A stretch of 64,000 nucleotides of DNA from Woeseia sp. Its GTDB lineage: Bacteria > Pseudomonadota > Gammaproteobacteria > Steroidobacterales > Woeseiaceae. Below are positions 35,686 to 45,039 of the stretch, in pieces. The position numbers and the translations under genes are program-made. The notes beneath the pieces were generated by a model. The model did no database searches and had not been told where the DNA came from. It was given only the letters and a program-made list of their open reading frames with translations. Numbering within the stretch: position 1 is the first letter of the stretch; the number at the start of each line of letters is the position of its first letter. The stretch spans positions 124,001-188,000 of the forward strand of contig JAJFKW010000004.1 in assembly GCA_021773015.1 (NCBI GenBank). Reading direction: 5' to 3'.

Positions 35686-36714
35686 TTACCTTTGCACCCG
35701 CCCAGACGCGTCGCCGCCCATCAAATGATCTACCTCCGCTTTACTCACGCGATTGAAATCACCTTGAATGGAATGCTTCAAGCAACTCGCGGCTACCGCA
35801 AATTCCAGCGATAGCTGTCGCTCATCATAGAGATTCAATCCAGCTATCAATCCTGATGCGAAACTGTCGCCGCCACCCACGCGGTCGACAATATCGGTAA
35901 TTTCGTATTGCTTAGATAGATAGAAACCGTTGCTTTCGCGCAAGCAAGCAGACCAGCCATTTCGATCCGCGCTGCGTGACTCGCGCAGCGTTACTGCGAT
36001 TACTGACATGTCAGGAAACGCTTCCAACACCTTGGTCGTTAATTGCTCGTATTTTTTTGTATCCAACTCGCCGCTTTCGACATCAACATCGGCGTGTATG
36101 TCGAGACATTTTTGACAGTCCTCTTCGTTGGCAATGCCAACGTCAACGTATTTCACTAGTTCACGCATCACCTCGGGTGCCGACTTGCCATACTTCCAAA
36201 GCTTGCCGCGGAAATTGAAATCGCAAGATACGGTCACGCCGTTTTCTTTGGCCGCTTTGCAGGCCTCAATGGATAGGTCAGCCGCACTCTGACTTAGCGC
36301 AGGCGATATGCCCGTGATGTGAAACCACTTTGCACCTCTAAAAATAGTTGGCCAATCGAAGTCACCGGGTCCGGCTTCGCAGATTGACGAACCCGCCCGG
36401 TCATAAACTACTTTTGACGGTCGTTGATTCGAACCTGTTTCGAGAAAGTAAATGCCGATTCGGTTGCCGCAGCGGTGCACCTGTGATGTATCGACGCTGA
36501 AACTTCGCAACTCGCGCAACGCGGCTTCGCCAATATCGTTATCGGGAAGCGCAGTAACGAATCCCGCACTCAATCCGTAATTCGCCAGCGACACCGCGAC
36601 ATTGGCCTCACCGCCACCAAATGTTGCTTCGAGTGTTGGTGACTGGAAGTAGCGTTCATGGCCTGGCGATTTTAGTCGCAGCATGATTTCACCGAAACTA
36701 ATGAAGTCGGTCAT
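35686..36714 (-). CDS. kdgK: 2-keto-3-deoxygluconate kinase
   Basis: A PfkB-family sugar kinase of 342 residues that phosphorylates 2-keto-3-deoxygluconate to KDPG. It has the N-terminal GEIMLRL, the substrate-side [16 protein letters not shown], and the C-terminal PfkB signature [17 protein letters not shown] with the catalytic Asp. The start codon overlaps the eda stop (ATGA). With Eda it forms the lower part of hexuronate/alginate-type catabolism, fed by the UxuA encoded at 23 kb. The general PfkB family is wide, but the operon with eda makes the KdgK call firm. Confidence 0.92.
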   Translation of the reverse strand: MTDFISFGEIMLRLKSPGHERYFQSPTLEATFGGGEANVAVSLANYGLSAGFVTALPDNDIGEAALRELRSFSVDTSQVHRCGNRIGIYFLETGSNQRPSKVVYDRAGSSICEAGPGDFDWPTIFRGAKWFHITGISPALSQSAADLSIEACKAAKENGVTVSCDFNFRGKLWKYGKSAPEVMRELVKYVDVGIANEEDCQKCLDIHADVDVESGELDTKKYEQLTTKVLEAFPDMSVIAVTLRESRSADRNGWSACLRESNGFYLSKQYEITDIVDRVGGGDSFASGLIAGLNLYDERQLSLEFAVAASCLKHSIQGDFNRVSKAEVDHLMGGDASGRVQR

Positions 36715-37361
36715 TTTTGTTCTCCTCGAACACTCGCTGCAATTTGCAACGCATCCTTCGCAAGCGTCGTGATTTTGTCGTAGTCGTCAGACGCGATAGC
36801 ACTTTTCGGCGTCAACCAGCTGCCACCGCACGCAAGCACAGCAGGAACACCAAGAAAATCCGCAAGATTCGCAGCGGATACGCCACCCGTTGGCATAAAG
36901 CGCATTGTTCTAAAAACACTTGAAAGGGCTTTGAGCGCAGGTATGCCGCCTGCAATGGATGCTGGAAAAAACTTCACCGTACTTAGGCCAAGGTTGTAGG
37001 CATGCTGCAATTCACCGGGCGTCACAATTCCAGGATAAACCGGGAGCTCCCGTTCTTTTGCCACAGCGACTACGCCATCGTCCAATCCGGGCGACACAAT
37101 AAACTGCGCACCGGCATCGGCTGCATCTTGCGCTTGAGCAGCGCTAAGAACAGTACCGGCACCAACAATGACTTCCGGCACTTCCGCGGCTACCGCCTTA
37201 AGACAGTCGAGCGCGCGGTCCGTACGAAAAACGACTTCGACGACACTTAGCCCGCCAACTGCGAGCGCCCGTGCTGTCTTTACCGCTATTGCCGGTTCAT
37301 CCGCTTGCACGAGGGGCACTACTGGTGCCGATTCGAGTACTTGATTGATATCCGCTGCCAT
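36711..37361 (-). CDS. eda: KDPG/KHG aldolase
   Basis: A 216-residue class I aldolase that cleaves KDPG to pyruvate and glyceraldehyde 3-phosphate. The Schiff-base Lys is in STVKFFPAS, the catalytic Glu region is VVEVVFRT, and the phosphate-binding loop is [13 protein letters not shown], followed by ACGGSWL. ATG 37361 has an excellent GGAGAG ribosome site; a longer start at 37430 would add 23 unrelated residues. It is the first gene of the eda-kdgK operon and diverges from an IclR-type regulator. Confidence 0.93.
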   Translation of the reverse strand: MAADINQVLESAPVVPLVQADEPAIAVKTARALAVGGLSVVEVVFRTDRALDCLKAVAAEVPEVIVGAGTVLSAAQAQDAADAGAQFIVSPGLDDGVVAVAKERELPVYPGIVTPGELQHAYNLGLSTVKFFPASIAGGIPALKALSSVFRTMRFMPTGGVSAANLADFLGVPAVLACGGSWLTPKSAIASDDYDKITTLAKDALQIAASVRGEQK

Positions 37362-37421
37362 TTGTCTCTCCCATCTGGCGCTCAAGCCGACAACATACCG
37401 CTGCGTATTTGGACTTGACTT

Positions 37422-37446
37422 GTTCCACATTTGGAACTATGTTTCA
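37422..37446. promoter_or_regulatory. KdgR/IclR-type operator candidate
   Basis: Two overlapping inverted repeats lie 61 bases before eda: GTTCC-N6-GGAAC (37422-37437) and TGGAAC-TAT-GTTTCA (37432-37446). The second resembles the TGAAAC/GTTTCA half-sites of enterobacterial KdgR boxes. Its place between eda and a kdgR-like gene supports control of both. Confidence 0.55.
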
Positions 37447-37511
37447 TTTATTTCATTATTAAACGTGTTTTACCCACATGATGTCAACCGCGAAGTGTTA
37501 ATCAATCGCCT

Positions 37512-38258
37512 ATGAGTGCACTGCAGAAAGGATTTAAGATCATCGAAGTCGTCGCTTCCGAAGGTGGCGATGGACTTCCATTCAGCCGCATCGTTGAAAA
37601 AACGAAGATTCCCAAGGCGACTGCGCATCGCCTACTGAATGAGCTAGTGGAGATGTCCGCTTTAATCCTCGACCCCGCAACACGCTGCTACCGCGGCGGT
37701 TTATTACTCGCGCGAATCGGTGCATCGGTTATTTCAAGTTACGACTTACGCAAGGTTGCGCGCCCATTCCTGCAAGCGCTTCACGACGAGCTTGGGCATG
37801 TCGCAACGTTGGGAATTCGCGATGACAATAACGGCGTCTACATCGACAAAATCGAATCGAAGGACTTCGGACTCCGCCTGCACTCCGAGATCGGCAAGAC
37901 GTTTCCTCTGCACTGCACGGCAATGGGTAAGGTAATGCTCGGCCATGCGGAACCATCGGTTGTCCGACGGCTGCTCAATCGCAAGCTAGAGTCGTATACG
38001 TCGAATACCATTACCAATGCGAAGCAGTTACGTGAAGAGCTAAGGCAGGTACGTGAGAATGGTTACGCTATCGACAACGAAGAAATTACACGTGGCCTTG
38101 TCTGCGTAGCAGCACCCATATTCGGCGTCAATGACGAAGTCGCTGGCGCAATTAGTTGCACATCGCCCTGCCACGTTATCGACGACGAGGGCTTTGATTC
38201 CAGAATCGAATCTGTTTGCCGGTTCTCTAAGCTAGCATCGTCGGGCGCGCATTTCTAA
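37512..38258 (+). CDS. IclR-family regulator, KdgR-like
   Basis: A 248-residue IclR-type regulator. The N-terminal winged helix shows ALQKGFKIIEVVAS, FSRIVEKTKIPKATAHRLLN and the C-terminal effector domain shows RPFLQALHDELGHVATLGI, FPLHCTAMGKVMLGH and GYAIDNEEITRGLVCVAAPI, all standard for the family. The gene diverges from eda-kdgK across an operator-like repeat, so it most likely senses 2-keto-3-deoxygluconate and represses the operon, as KdgR does. The symbol is withheld because IclR paralogues are hard to separate by sequence. Confidence 0.88.
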   Translation: MSALQKGFKIIEVVASEGGDGLPFSRIVEKTKIPKATAHRLLNELVEMSALILDPATRCYRGGLLLARIGASVISSYDLRKVARPFLQALHDELGHVATLGIRDDNNGVYIDKIESKDFGLRLHSEIGKTFPLHCTAMGKVMLGHAEPSVVRRLLNRKLESYTSNTITNAKQLREELRQVRENGYAIDNEEITRGLVCVAAPIFGVNDEVAGAISCTSPCHVIDDEGFDSRIESVCRFSKLASSGAHF

Positions 38259-38298
38259 CGACAACAGATCGACGAAAAACTGCGTTTGCAGCGACAAA

Positions 38299-38862
38299 TT
38301 AGTTGCCGAGTTGCTCAAGGTGTGAACGCAACCACGCTTTGGCGAATCGAATATCACGGTCGAGTGAGCTGGTGGAACGATCCAGCACCTCGGCCATCTC
38401 TTCATAAGTCAATCCGCCGAAGTAATGCAATTCCAGCATCTCAGCTTTCGCCGCATCCTTCGCGGCAAGCGCATTGAGCGCCTCGTGGAGATCGAGAATT
38501 TCGTCACCCGCTTGTGGCGATACGACGATGACATCATCAAGCGGCAGTTTAGCTGCATCACCGCCGCGTTTTTCCGCACCTTTTGCATTAGCGTGGTCTA
38601 CGAGGATGCGGCGCATCATGCGGGCTGCGAGTGCAAAAAAATGACTGCGATCCTGCCAATCGATGTCGACATTAACGAGTTTCGCAAATGCTTCGTGAAC
38701 CAACGCCGTTGTTTGCAAAGTGTGATCCGGTCGCTCACCACGAAACGCGCGCGCCGCGATGCGGTGCAGTTGGTCATAAACAAGCGGAGTCAGCTCGTCG
38801 AGACTTTGCTTGTCGCCCTCGACCCAGTCATGCAGCAGGCGTGTGATATTTGGATCAGACAT
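38299..38862 (-). CDS. ECF sigma factor of the kinase-linked (TIGR02999) type
   Basis: A 187-residue ECF sigma factor with region 2 (LTPLVYDQLHRIAARAFRGE, TALVHEAFAKL, RSHFFALAARMMRRILVDHA) and region 4 (MLELHYFGGLTYEEMAEVL). The ALAARMMRRILVDHAN segment is typical of the sigma-70 X6/TIGR02999 group, which is often encoded beside Ser/Thr kinases and lacks an anti-sigma partner. Here such a kinase starts on the same strand just upstream: the sigma gene lies 130 bases after the kinase stop. In Vibrio parahaemolyticus a kinase (PknT) activates an ECF43 sigma (EcfP) by phosphorylation; similar control is inferred here. Confidence 0.85.
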   Translation of the reverse strand: MSDPNITRLLHDWVEGDKQSLDELTPLVYDQLHRIAARAFRGERPDHTLQTTALVHEAFAKLVNVDIDWQDRSHFFALAARMMRRILVDHANAKGAEKRGGDAAKLPLDDVIVVSPQAGDEILDLHEALNALAAKDAAKAEMLELHYFGGLTYEEMAEVLDRSTSSLDRDIRFAKAWLRSHLEQLGN

Positions 38863-38992
38863 TGTCGTGACGTGGCGAAAGACCTGACGGACAATATCTT
38901 AATCACGACGAATATCAAGGAATGGCGCTAGATAGATTCAGATGCAACAAAAAAACAGCCCGAGCATGCGAATGCCGCAGGTGGCGGTCAGC

Positions 38993-41683
38993 TTACTGGC
39001 CCGATACGGTGGTTTCGTGCAACTGTCGATAGTGTTCAACAGCGTCAGCGTCTCCTCTAATTTCGTAGTACTGAACAAGCCGTCGCAGAGCATTGATCGT
39101 AATTCCATCACGTGGTCTGGCAATTACAACGCCCGAGTAACCATCGAGCAATAGCGATTCGGCGTCATCCAGGTTGCCGAGGAGCATCAGCGACTCACCG
39201 CGTACGCTAGTAGCGCTCGCGGCAAGCCAGTGGCCGGCGGGCAATGCGACTTTACATATGGCAAGTGCGCGCTGACTGTGCGTCATACTTGCCAGCGGTT
39301 CGCCCATGTTATTCAAGAGCCCTGCGAAAACCACGCTGGCCGACGCGATGTACGGGTGATTCTCGTCTAGGTTTTGAGCATAAATTTCGAGTGCATTTTC
39401 AATCAGCACCTTCGCCTCGGCTGTCTCTCCTTTGATTGTGAGCAGCTTGGCAAGATTGACGGTGTCATACGCCGTGAATGTGTGCGTCGGTCCGCGCACG
39501 CGCGTGACGAGATCGACTGCGCCGCGAAGATAGGACTCTGCTTCATCCATGCGGCCCATGTCGACATACAAACGGCCGACGTTCGTCATTGTCACTTCCA
39601 AATCGGGATGGTCATTCCCGTACAGCTCTCGCTCAAGCCGCATCACTCTTAGATACAGTGACTCCGCCGTTTCATAGTCCTCCATTTCATGAACCAGCGC
39701 CGCAAGATCGTGAGTATAGGTTATCGTTATGGAGTTTAGCTCTCCATAATTATCGAGAGCTGCATCCAGTGCATTGCGGAGGTTTTCTTCCGCTGTTACC
39801 AGATCACCCTGCAACTGCTGCACCTGCCCAAGGTCGTGCAAGGTGTCTGGGTACCCCGGGTCCGAAAAATTTCCGAGTGCTTCGTACATTGCGATTGCGT
39901 CTCGGTAAATGCTGAGCGCAGCTTCGTAGTCACCCTGAGCGTAGGTGATCTGCCCCAGATCATTGAGATTCGTGGCAATATTGAGGTGATTCTCCGGCAA
40001 TATGCTCCTGTTGACGTCGAGCGCTTGTTGGAACGATTCCTTGGCTGCGTCGAGATCACCTAGTTCGTACTGAACGGAACCGAGTTCACGCGAGCTTTCG
40101 GCAAGTCCCGGCAAATCACCGGACTCTTTGAGCAACTGGGACGCCCGGGTCAAATGTTGGAGGGCCTCCTCGTAGAGTCCAAGGCTCTCGTAGACCGTTC
40201 CAATTGTGATGCCCATTGCAGCCTTCGTCGCCGGCTGGCTATCCAGGTCATGGCCGAGCTTCTCGGCACCAATATCGAGAATCTCTTTGGCCGTAATCGT
40301 TGCACCGGCGTTTTCATCCGGGTCGGACACTTTGAAAATATCCACCAGAAACTTTGTCGTTGCTGCTGCCCGGTCCGCCTCGGCGCGCGCGTTGTCCCTC
40401 TCATCGGCGAGTTGAATCGTATAGTAGGCACTCATCGCGGCGAAGGCGACGACCACGCCGATAGTGCTAATCACTGCTGCCCGATGTCGCCTGTAGAATT
40501 TGCTGACACGGTAGCCTAACGAGTCTGGGCTGGCGAAGACTGGCAGACCTTGAAGGTGGCGTCGGATATCCGCTGCCATCTGATCGGCTGAGGGATAGCG
40601 ATGATCCGGCTCGCGATGCATCGCCATCAGGCAAATCGTATCCAGATCACCAGCAAGGAGTTTCCGTAATCGTTCGATGCGGGTGCCACGCACTGCACTC
40701 AGTTCTTCAATCGTTCGTGTACTGACAAGACCGCGTGTGTCCGCCGGTATCTGCAACACAGCGGCGCTCGGTTTCATCGGATCACCGGTCAGCACCAGAT
40801 CGCGAAGCTCGTCCGGCGTGCGGCGAATTTCGAATGGTTTTCGGCCCGTCAACAATTCGTACAGGACGATACCGAGCGCATAAACATCCGTTGCCGTCGT
40901 GATGTCGGAGTTCGTCAGTTGTTCCGGCGCAGCATACGCTGGTGTTAAAACCTGCATGCCGGTACGGGTCAGCCGATCATCAGCGTCACTTTCGTCGAGA
41001 AGTTTCGCGATACCAAAATCGAGCAACTTCAATTCGCCCTCCGATGTAACAATGATATTCGACGGTTTCAGGTCGCGATGTACAACCAGACTCTTGTGCG
41101 CGTAATGCACCGCATCGCAGGCTTTTTGAAACAGGGCGAGACGTTTCTCGAGCGGCAATCGATGCGCATCGCAATATTCGGTTATGGGAATACCTTCAAC
41201 CAGCTCCATCGCAAAATACGGACGACCATCGGCGGTCATACCGCCATCGAGGAAGCTCGCAATATTCGGATGATGCAGCCGCGCAAGTATTTGCCGTTCC
41301 TGTCGGAATCGCCGTAGCACAACTTCCGAGTCCATGCCCTTCTTAACGATTTTTAGGGCAGCCCGCTGTTCGAATTCTCCATGCGCGCGCTCAGCGAGAT
41401 AGACCTTGCCCATGCCGCCTGTGCCAATGCGCTCCAGAATGTGCCAGCCGTCGACTGCGACGCCAACCATTTGGCTATCCGAATTCGAAATATTTTCCAA
41501 AAACGACGGCCGCGTGACCTCGGTCCGGTTTTGCTGATCAGCCCGGAGCAACGCGGCGATATCGCGACGCAGCGATGCATCATCACCACACGCATCGTCC
41601 AGAAATGCGGTACGTTCTGATTCCGGCAAAGCCATAGCCTCACCGAATAACTTTTGCAGTCTGTCCCAATCCGAATCAGACAC
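38993..41683 (-). CDS. transmembrane Ser/Thr kinase with TPR domain
   Basis: A membrane kinase of about 896 residues. A short N-terminal segment is followed by a Hanks-type kinase domain with RIGTGGMGKVYLAE, the ALKIVKKG lysine, HRDLKPSN, LDFGIAKL and PAYAAPEQL. A single membrane helix (VISTIGVVVAFAAMSAYYTI) then leads to about ten tetratricopeptide repeats outside the membrane (for example DAAKESFQQALDVNR, EEALQHLTRASQL). I place the start at GTG 41683, where family-like sequence (SDWDRLQKLFGEAMALP) begins; an in-frame ATG at 41836 would add 51 residues. It precedes the ECF sigma gene and probably relays an envelope signal to it. Confidence 0.88.
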   Translation of the reverse strand: MSDSDWDRLQKLFGEAMALPESERTAFLDDACGDDASLRRDIAALLRADQQNRTEVTRPSFLENISNSDSQMVGVAVDGWHILERIGTGGMGKVYLAERAHGEFEQRAALKIVKKGMDSEVVLRRFRQERQILARLHHPNIASFLDGGMTADGRPYFAMELVEGIPITEYCDAHRLPLEKRLALFQKACDAVHYAHKSLVVHRDLKPSNIIVTSEGELKLLDFGIAKLLDESDADDRLTRTGMQVLTPAYAAPEQLTNSDITTATDVYALGIVLYELLTGRKPFEIRRTPDELRDLVLTGDPMKPSAAVLQIPADTRGLVSTRTIEELSAVRGTRIERLRKLLAGDLDTICLMAMHREPDHRYPSADQMAADIRRHLQGLPVFASPDSLGYRVSKFYRRHRAAVISTIGVVVAFAAMSAYYTIQLADERDNARAEADRAAATTKFLVDIFKVSDPDENAGATITAKEILDIGAEKLGHDLDSQPATKAAMGITIGTVYESLGLYEEALQHLTRASQLLKESGDLPGLAESSRELGSVQYELGDLDAAKESFQQALDVNRSILPENHLNIATNLNDLGQITYAQGDYEAALSIYRDAIAMYEALGNFSDPGYPDTLHDLGQVQQLQGDLVTAEENLRNALDAALDNYGELNSITITYTHDLAALVHEMEDYETAESLYLRVMRLERELYGNDHPDLEVTMTNVGRLYVDMGRMDEAESYLRGAVDLVTRVRGPTHTFTAYDTVNLAKLLTIKGETAEAKVLIENALEIYAQNLDENHPYIASASVVFAGLLNNMGEPLASMTHSQRALAICKVALPAGHWLAASATSVRGESLMLLGNLDDAESLLLDGYSGVVIARPRDGITINALRRLVQYYEIRGDADAVEHYRQLHETTVSGQ

Positions 41684-42008
41684 GGTTACAGTTGTAGTCG
41701 CTTTGCATGATCGAAATTCCTCATCACTACGTAGATCATCGGCGTTAACGTGCACTCGGCGTCTTATTCGCCAGCACTCCACCGAATCAGCAATTGCATT
41801 ATCGCTGGTTGATCTACTATCTGCTGATGGTATCACCCGATTGCTGAGAATCTTTTGTCAAATTCCTCGGTCTGTATGTCAGTTGTCGCTAACGCAGCGG
41901 ATACCTAACCCTGAGATTGACCGTCCGAACCTTCAAGCTACTCCCGGAAGAGAATTCCGGCAGTAGCCAGCTCTGCACCTCTTTAGACAAAATAAGACAA
42001 TCCGGACG

Positions 42009-43529
42009 CTACTCATCGTAGGTAAAGTGCAGTGGTCCAGTGTCCATTGTGTTGTTGATTTGTAGACGCCCCGTACCATCCGGTTCTGCGACATATAGCT
42101 TGTCCGCGACCGGATCCAGTCCTTCCGGTCCTGTTGAGAAGGCAATGCGTTCCGCGTCCACAGCCCAGGCGAAGTCCACAACTTCTTCACCATTCAGCGC
42201 CAATGAAATACTAGTATTCGTCGCACCGGTCGCACTGCTAACGTAGAGATGCTGAAACGTATCGGTCGCCTGATCGGCCACGTAGGCAATGCTATCGCCG
42301 GCCGGTGACCATGCAAAATCAAACACGTCGCCGTTTGTCGCCAAAGCTCCGCTGACTCTCGTCGCAGCGCCGCTGCCATCGGCGTTGACGACGTACAACT
42401 CTATTGTATCCTGCGTTGTCTCGTCTGATGTGTAGGCGATCTGTTGTCCGTCCGGCGACCACGCATAATCCGTAACCGTACGGCCGTTTGGCGACAGGAA
42501 CGCAAGTACTGTGTCCTGCGCACCCGCACTGCCGGCGCTCACGACGAGATCGGATGGGAAAGGTGCAGATGGATTATCAAGAAACGCGAGCGTTGAACCA
42601 TCCGGTGACCAACGCGCATCGCTATTGAAATCTCCGAAATCCGTTACTTGCATGTTTGCTTCGCTCACAACATCAATCACAAAGACATTGAATTCGTTCG
42701 CAACGAGTTGATCTGCCATATAGCTGATACGCGTGCTATCAGGTGACCAACGTACGTTTCGAATCGTCGTACTTATCGCCGGCGCACGCGGTGTGAACAG
42801 TCGGCGACTGTTTGGTGTAGAGATTGCGGTGTCGTAAACGTTTAGACCGAAGACGGTTTGCTGCGTGAACCCCGCGTAATTCGAAACCTCCTGAACGACG
42901 AAACGACCGTCTGGCGACCATTGTGGCTTCGTGACCTCGACAACCGCCGGGTCACCAATGCTACCGTTGATTCTCTCTTCGCCCGTCCCGTCCCGATTAA
43001 CGATGTAGATCTGATTGGCAAAGAAACCGTCCGAATTGCCCTCGGGCAGATTCGCCGAATACACCAGCCGCGTGCTATCGGGCGACCATTGGTAGCTCTG
43101 CACGGGACGATTTGAGGTCGAACCGTTGAAGCTGATTTGACGGCTTACGCGAATAGCGGCCGAACTGCCATCGATCGGTGCGACATACAGTGAATGCCAG
43201 CCCAGGCCAGTAAATTGGTCACTTAAGTAGGCAATCCATTGTTTGTCAGGCGAAACCTCGATACCTGCGATATCCGCTGATGCCCGAGTTGGCATTGGAT
43301 CGCTGAGCATCACGCGGTTCTGGCCGTCGTCGTCGATTGAATACAGCTCGGTCCGACCATTCGTCGAGATGCCGTCACTCGCCGAATAGGCAAGTAGCTG
43401 CGGCGTACGAACAACGGGCGGTGGCGGGGGTGGTGGTGTAATGCCGCCACCTCCGCCGCCGCCGCACGCTGTAATTGTCAGAAGCGCGGTCGCCACCAGA
43501 AGAGCGATTTTCCCGTTTAATTTGTTCAT
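42009..43529 (-). CDS. TolB-like beta-propeller lipoprotein
   Basis: A 506-residue secreted lipoprotein. The signal peptide ends TITAC, followed by a Gly7 run and a Pro7 linker, then seven or so TolB/WD40-like blades. Each blade carries a W-SPD-G/S motif (YQWSPDSTRLVY, QWSPDGRFVVQ, RWSPDGSTLAF, AWSPDGQQIAY). It resembles the propellers attached to the ToxR-like regulator at 33 kb but has no DNA-binding part. It lies 325 bases upstream of the kinase on the same strand and might be its extracytoplasmic ligand sensor; that is a guess from position. Confidence 0.82.
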   Translation of the reverse strand: MNKLNGKIALLVATALLTITACGGGGGGGITPPPPPPPVVRTPQLLAYSASDGISTNGRTELYSIDDDGQNRVMLSDPMPTRASADIAGIEVSPDKQWIAYLSDQFTGLGWHSLYVAPIDGSSAAIRVSRQISFNGSTSNRPVQSYQWSPDSTRLVYSANLPEGNSDGFFANQIYIVNRDGTGEERINGSIGDPAVVEVTKPQWSPDGRFVVQEVSNYAGFTQQTVFGLNVYDTAISTPNSRRLFTPRAPAISTTIRNVRWSPDSTRISYMADQLVANEFNVFVIDVVSEANMQVTDFGDFNSDARWSPDGSTLAFLDNPSAPFPSDLVVSAGSAGAQDTVLAFLSPNGRTVTDYAWSPDGQQIAYTSDETTQDTIELYVVNADGSGAATRVSGALATNGDVFDFAWSPAGDSIAYVADQATDTFQHLYVSSATGATNTSISLALNGEEVVDFAWAVDAERIAFSTGPEGLDPVADKLYVAEPDGTGRLQINNTMDTGPLHFTYDE

Positions 43530-44314
43530 AGCCGTCTACCCCATTTGTTTAGTCGTCAAGGCAGCCGTTATTAGTGCCTGTTACGAACTTAAGCTGGGGA
43601 ACACGGCGAATTTGCCCAATTTTTCTACGCCGCCAAAAAAACAATTATTTATCAATATCTTATGTCAGTCTTAATCGACGGAATTTGCGTACAACAATGG
43701 CGCCTTTGTGCTCTTTGCCAATTAAAGTTAACAGAGGACAAACAGTAACCTAATGATATTCGGTGCCCACAAAACGACCAATTTCGTAATTAGAGTTGTC
43801 GGTTGCAACTGCCCTGTCTACTGAACGTTTAGCTCTTGGCACCAACTTGGGAGCCGTTTTTTCTTCCGGCCCCTCTTGTCCCGGCTTCAGTACGCACCCC
43901 CGGCAACCGCCTGGTTCGTAGTTTGCTCACTAGATCGTAAGCAATCGTAATCATTGACAAACCGCAAGGGCGCTCGTTGCACGATTTGCCTGACAATGCA
44001 CAACGACGCACAACTGAAACACGCAAATCTCCCGCACGGATTCGGTCCGAGGTCGCAACTGCGTCGCTCCGTTGGCGGCACCGGCTTCGATTTAAGCATT
44101 TGCGTAGATCTTGGCCCCTACCCAACCTCGGCGGTAAAAAACGGCCAATACTTGGCCCTGGCGTGCGTCTGCTATGCGCTCGAAAGCAGCCGCTCAGGTG
44201 ATATAGTCTGAGCGGCTGCTTATGACCCGAAGGCGATTTTCGCAAGACGACGCATCGACGAGATTGTTATTCACTATCCTTGCTAACCACTACGCGCGGA
44301 GAAGACAAATAGAA
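43530..44314. other. 785-bp intergenic region with hairpin repeat
   Basis: This gap separates the propeller lipoprotein from the LysE exporter. It holds the perfect hairpin at 44184-44221. The open frames across 43829-44245 have the arginine-rich, unstructured look of non-coding translation, and I accept none of them. The AT-rich 43550-43760 part presumably carries the lipoprotein promoter. Confidence 0.45.
44184..44221. repeat. hairpin repeat, copy 1 (perfect 13-bp stem)
   Basis: AAGCAGCCGCTCA and TGAGCGGCTGCTT form a perfect 13-bp stem with a 12-base loop, followed by ATGACCCGAAGGCG. Related hairpins with the same flank (TTGACC-GAAAGC) occur at 50202-50243 and 52576-52612, and single arms at 45002-45019 and 50441-50460. 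It lies 94 bases before the LysE-type gene and lacks a T-tail. Confidence 0.75.
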
Positions 44315-44953
44315 ATGTTCGAATATTCCCTAGCACATTGGAGCACCTTCATCGTGGCCGCTGTTCTTTTGAGTCTTTCTCCGGGACCTGATATTGCCTA
44401 TATTCTTGCGCAGACGGCGAAAAACGGCCAACGCTCAGGATTTGCCGCAATGCTCGGAATTTGGGGAGGTACGTTTGTACACGTTTTACTGGCGGCAGTC
44501 GGCCTTTCGGCAATCTTAGCCACTTCGGCTACGGCTTTCACCGTTGTTAAGTGGGTTGGTGCAGCGTATTTGATTTGGTTAGGTGTGCAAGCGCTTAGGT
44601 CTAGTGGTGCTTCCTTTTCTCCTGATACCAATGCAACACAAAGATCGAATTTGAAGATTTTTCACCAGGGTATTCTTGTTTCCGCGTTGAACCCGAAGGT
44701 TGCCATATTCTTTTTGGCGTTCTTACCCCAGTTTGTGGTTGTTGGAGCAGGGCCGCCGGGTGCCCAGTTGCTTTTGCACGGTTCGCTTCTCATTGTTGTC
44801 GCAGCATTTATTGAGCCACCGTTGGTTGTACTTGGCGCGAGATTGACCAGATACGTCACCATGAATCCTCAGGTAGCAGCTTGGATGGACCGCGGTTTGG
44901 GCGCTTTATTTATTGGACTTGGCGTTCGTCTTGGCTTAAGCGAACGAGCGTAG
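44315..44953 (+). CDS. LysE/RhtB-family amino-acid exporter
   Basis: A 212-residue inner-membrane exporter with about six helices. The family signature LLSLSPGPDIAYILAQT lies near residue 18, followed by GFAAMLGIWGGTFVHVLLAAVG and KVAIFFLAFLPQFV (shown in part). Members export amino acids or homoserine lactones. ATG 44315, after a GAGAAG site, gives the normal family length; an upstream extension to 44222 runs into the repeat hairpin and is rejected. No regulator is adjacent. Confidence 0.9.
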   Translation: MFEYSLAHWSTFIVAAVLLSLSPGPDIAYILAQTAKNGQRSGFAAMLGIWGGTFVHVLLAAVGLSAILATSATAFTVVKWVGAAYLIWLGVQALRSSGASFSPDTNATQRSNLKIFHQGILVSALNPKVAIFFLAFLPQFVVVGAGPPGAQLLLHGSLLIVVAAFIEPPLVVLGARLTRYVTMNPQVAAWMDRGLGALFIGLGVRLGLSERA

Positions 44954-45001
44954 TGAAGGTCTGCTTGTGGGCGAAACTAGTCGGTGGGCTGTTAGAATGC
45001 T

Positions 45002-45019
45002 GAGAGGCTGCTACTGACC
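45002..45019 (+). repeat. hairpin-repeat right arm, partial copy
   Basis: GAGAGGCTGCTACTGACCC matches the right arm and flank of the hairpin family (GAGCGGCTGCTATTGACCC) with two or three changes. A paired left arm is not recognisable. It sits between the LysE-type gene and the convergent oxidoreductase gene. Confidence 0.5.
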
Positions 45020-45039
45020 CGTTGCCGCCATTCAGTTTC

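Noticed and set aside
41683-41836. 51-residue N-terminal extension of the TPR kinase
   Set aside because: Low-similarity, unstructured sequence upstream of where family-like sequence begins; kept only as an alternative start.
44184-44221. Hairpin as a classical intrinsic terminator
   Set aside because: The stem is strong, but no T-run follows on either strand, and related copies occur in several gaps, which fits a repeat family better.
43829-44245. 138-codon minus-strand frame before the LysE gene
   Set aside because: Arginine-rich, no domain pattern, runs through the hairpin repeat, and no neighbouring operon. It reads as non-coding.
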